A DNA stretch of 64,000 bases from Mesorhizobium sp. M2A.F.Ca.ET.046.03.2.1. Lineage in GTDB: Bacteria; Pseudomonadota; Alphaproteobacteria; Rhizobiales; Rhizobiaceae. The notes under the pieces are model-generated. The model ran no database searches and was not told the origin of the DNA. It was given only the letters and a program-made list of their open reading frames with translations. The DNA is taken from NCBI RefSeq assembly GCF_003952425.1, contig NZ_CP034449.1:3286001-3350000 (forward strand), given 5' to 3'. Both the position numbers and the translations under genes were made by a program. How positions within the stretch are numbered: position 1 is the stretch's first letter; the number at the start of each line of letters is the position of its first letter. Positions 63,301-64,000 of the stretch are shown here, piece by piece.

Positions 63301-64000
63301 TCGCGACATCTTCATCGATCCCGATCCGGACATGGCGGCCTCCCTGGCCGAGCGCCAGCGCATGTTCGCCCTGCCGCGCTCGTCCTGGCAGGACTACGAC
63401 AAGTCGAAGCTGTCGGAAGGCGGCGTCATCGTCTCGCGCAACCAGAAATCGATCACGCTGCCGCAGGCGGCCGCCGCCGCGATCGGGCTCGCCAAGACCA
63501 CGGCGACGCCGGTCGAGATCATGAGCGCCATCCTCAAGGCGCCGGTCGACCTTTTGTGGTTCGGCGGCATCGGCACCTATGTGCGGGCTTCCGGCGAAAG
63601 CAATCAGGATGTCGGCGACCGCGCCAACGACGCCATCCGCGTCACCGCGCTCGATGTCCGGGCGAAAGTCATCGGGGAGGGCGCCAATCTCGGCGTCACG
63701 CAGCGGGCGCGCATCGAGTTCGGCATGAATGGCGGCCGCTGCAACTCGGACGCCATCGACAATTCGGGCGGCGTCAACTGCTCCGACGTCGAGGTCAACA
63801 TCAAGATCGCGCTGGCTTCCGCCATGCGCAAGGGCTCGCTGACGCGGCCGGCGCGCAACAAGCTGCTCGCCGAGATGACCGACGAGGTGAGCGCGCTGGT
63901 GCTCTTCAACAACTACCAGCAGACGCTGGCGCTGTCGCTCGCGCGCAAGCGGGGCCTGGCCGACATCGCGCATCAGGCCCGCTTCATGACAGCGCTGGAG
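60320..64000 (+). CDS. NAD-specific glutamate dehydrogenase, large (180-kDa) type, 5' three-quarters
   Basis: 1227 codons are read without a stop from ATG 60320 (preceded by GGGAGGCAAGAAGCGTC) to the right edge, so the C-terminus is missing; full-length proteins have about 1600 residues. This family (PF05088) is the large NAD-dependent glutamate dehydrogenase that degrades glutamate to 2-oxoglutarate and ammonia. Seen are NDNMPFLFDSILGEI, the conserved catalytic region FGPVARGGLRWSDR and the active-site Lys833 in PVGAKGGF, with GDMSGDVFGNGMLLS and GEGANLGVTQRARIEF. Not to be confused with the small GdhA type. The gene is divergent from the AhpD-like gene. Confidence 0.96.
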   Translation, partial: MASVKSKPKKKAAALKAEEKPARLADYLLARAPAEDIAAYDAADLERAGELAARAVASHRKGESVVAVDADSGVACDGRPVTVITVVNDNMPFLFDSILGEITESSGQPTLVTHPIVTVRHGKAGVVEVLGDGGKEDDEHERLSVVHVHVPRLTAEEGKSLTERLRKMLSQVRAAVVDWKRMLARLDQAISEFRYSAVPLDKKSVAEAIALLEWLRDDNFTFLGMREFKYVGGEESGSLERADKPGLGILSDPDVLVLRRGTEAVTTTPEIRAFLHGPEPLIVTKANAKSLVHRRIYLDYVGVKTYTAKGALAGELRIVGLFTSTAYTRSVMKIPYLRSKAETIIAKSGFNPNDHSGKALINVLESYPRDEFFQVPVPVLRKHANAILGLVERPRIRALVRADQFDRFVSILVFVPRDRYDSVVREKIGAYLKTVFEGRLSAYYPAFPEGGLARVHFIIGRSGGKTPKIEQSTIEAAIRDIVRTWEDALSEAAEAAGSDPALKAIAARFPESYRDSFSAAVALADAGRIAKISADNPIAIDYYRHADQKPNQAALKIYHHGSPVALSRRVPVLENIGFRVISERTFEVAGDPAATVFIHDMELENSYGNPINLAHGGALFEDAFLSVWRGDVDNDGYNGLAQTAGLWSGEITILRAYGRYLQQAGIPQSQDFIAAALNRYPEIARGLHSLFVARLGPTAEGDGAVAAKHLKAKIKDALEEVPNIDDDTIIRRYLNLIEASLRTNHFVADTKAKGQSLAIKLDSQAVEGLPAPRPWREIFVYGSEVEGVHLRFGPVARGGLRWSDRAQDYRTEVLGLVKAQQVKNAVIVPVGAKGGFYPKKLPMSAGRDAIFEAGTSAYKNFVSSLLSITDNIGVDGVIPPAGVVRRDPDDPYFVVAADKGTATFSDTANAISEKHHFWLDDAFASGGSAGYDHKKMGITAKGAWEAVKRHFREMNRDIRAEPFSVVGVGDMSGDVFGNGMLLSPAIRLIAAFDHRDIFIDPDPDMAASLAERQRMFALPRSSWQDYDKSKLSEGGVIVSRNQKSITLPQAAAAAIGLAKTTATPVEIMSAILKAPVDLLWFGGIGTYVRASGESNQDVGDRANDAIRVTALDVRAKVIGEGANLGVTQRARIEFGMNGGRCNSDAIDNSGGVNCSDVEVNIKIALASAMRKGSLTRPARNKLLAEMTDEVSALVLFNNYQQTLALSLARKRGLADIAHQARFMTALE

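Noticed and set aside
60245-63973. Very long open frame (1242 codons) on the minus strand opposite the glutamate dehydrogenase
   Set aside because: It is the antisense of a strongly conserved gene, is rich in Arg, Asp, Ala and Gly as expected from high-GC codon shadows, and shows no domain motif.

Overview
The window looks like chromosomal DNA from a high-GC alphaproteobacterium of the order Rhizobiales, most likely Mesorhizobium or a close relative. This rests on the MucR/Ros-type regulator, a RIME-like intergenic palindrome, many copies of a short palindromic intergenic repeat, three sugar/nucleoside-type ABC importers and a 180-kDa-type NAD-glutamate dehydrogenase. Species assignment is inference. 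There is no phage, integrase, transposase or CRISPR array. Almost everything is chromosomal housekeeping and catabolic content, peppered with repeats.

Layout. 1-6.7 kb (minus strand): end of an aminotransferase, mucR, then a compact operon glucoamylase (GH15) - gnd - zwf - ROK/polyphosphate-glucokinase-like kinase, which could take glucan to glucose and on through the oxidative pentose phosphate pathway. 6.8-11.3 kb (+): a four-gene ABC sugar importer. 11.3-18.4 kb: ppa, a GNAT acetyltransferase, a lemA-TPM-TPM operon, pdxY overlapping a frameshifted DUF429 gene, a beta-carbonic anhydrase and an NTF2-like protein. 18.5-28.5 kb: an M3 oligopeptidase, then a divergent catabolic locus. One arm is an MlrC-like M81 protein with two permeases and a solute-binding protein; the other is an SDR, the importer ATPase and an RpiR/SIS regulator.

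28.7-39.2 kb: yggT-yggU, tRNA-Ala(CGC), small exported proteins, a Tat-exported multicopper oxidase, exbB-exbD-tonB with a candidate iron-responsive operator, an isochorismatase-like hydrolase, an ABM monooxygenase plus ECF sigma factor with SnoaL-like tail, an LLM flavin oxidoreductase and a 51-residue membrane protein. 39.4-47.6 kb: an SDR, a BMP-type nucleoside ABC importer and a bifunctional enoyl-CoA hydratase/3-hydroxyacyl-CoA dehydrogenase. 48-55 kb: a TetR/MFS divergent pair with an exceptional operator, PhoD phosphatase and typA. 55-64 kb: DUF1062, a LysE exporter, a secreted aromatic-ammonia-lyase homologue lacking the MIO-forming triad, a decayed AhpD-like fragment, YciI, an AhpD/CMD-like peroxidase-related protein, and a NAD-glutamate dehydrogenase running off the right edge.

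The most notable points are the MIO-less exported lyase homologue (56993-58813), palindromic repeats that sit beside stop codons or supply coding sequence (MlrC tail, TPM N-terminus), the placement of such repeats directly after solute-binding-protein genes in two ABC operons, and the 19-bp perfect inverted repeat at the TetR/MFS promoter. No clear multi-gene system of a wholly unknown kind was seen.
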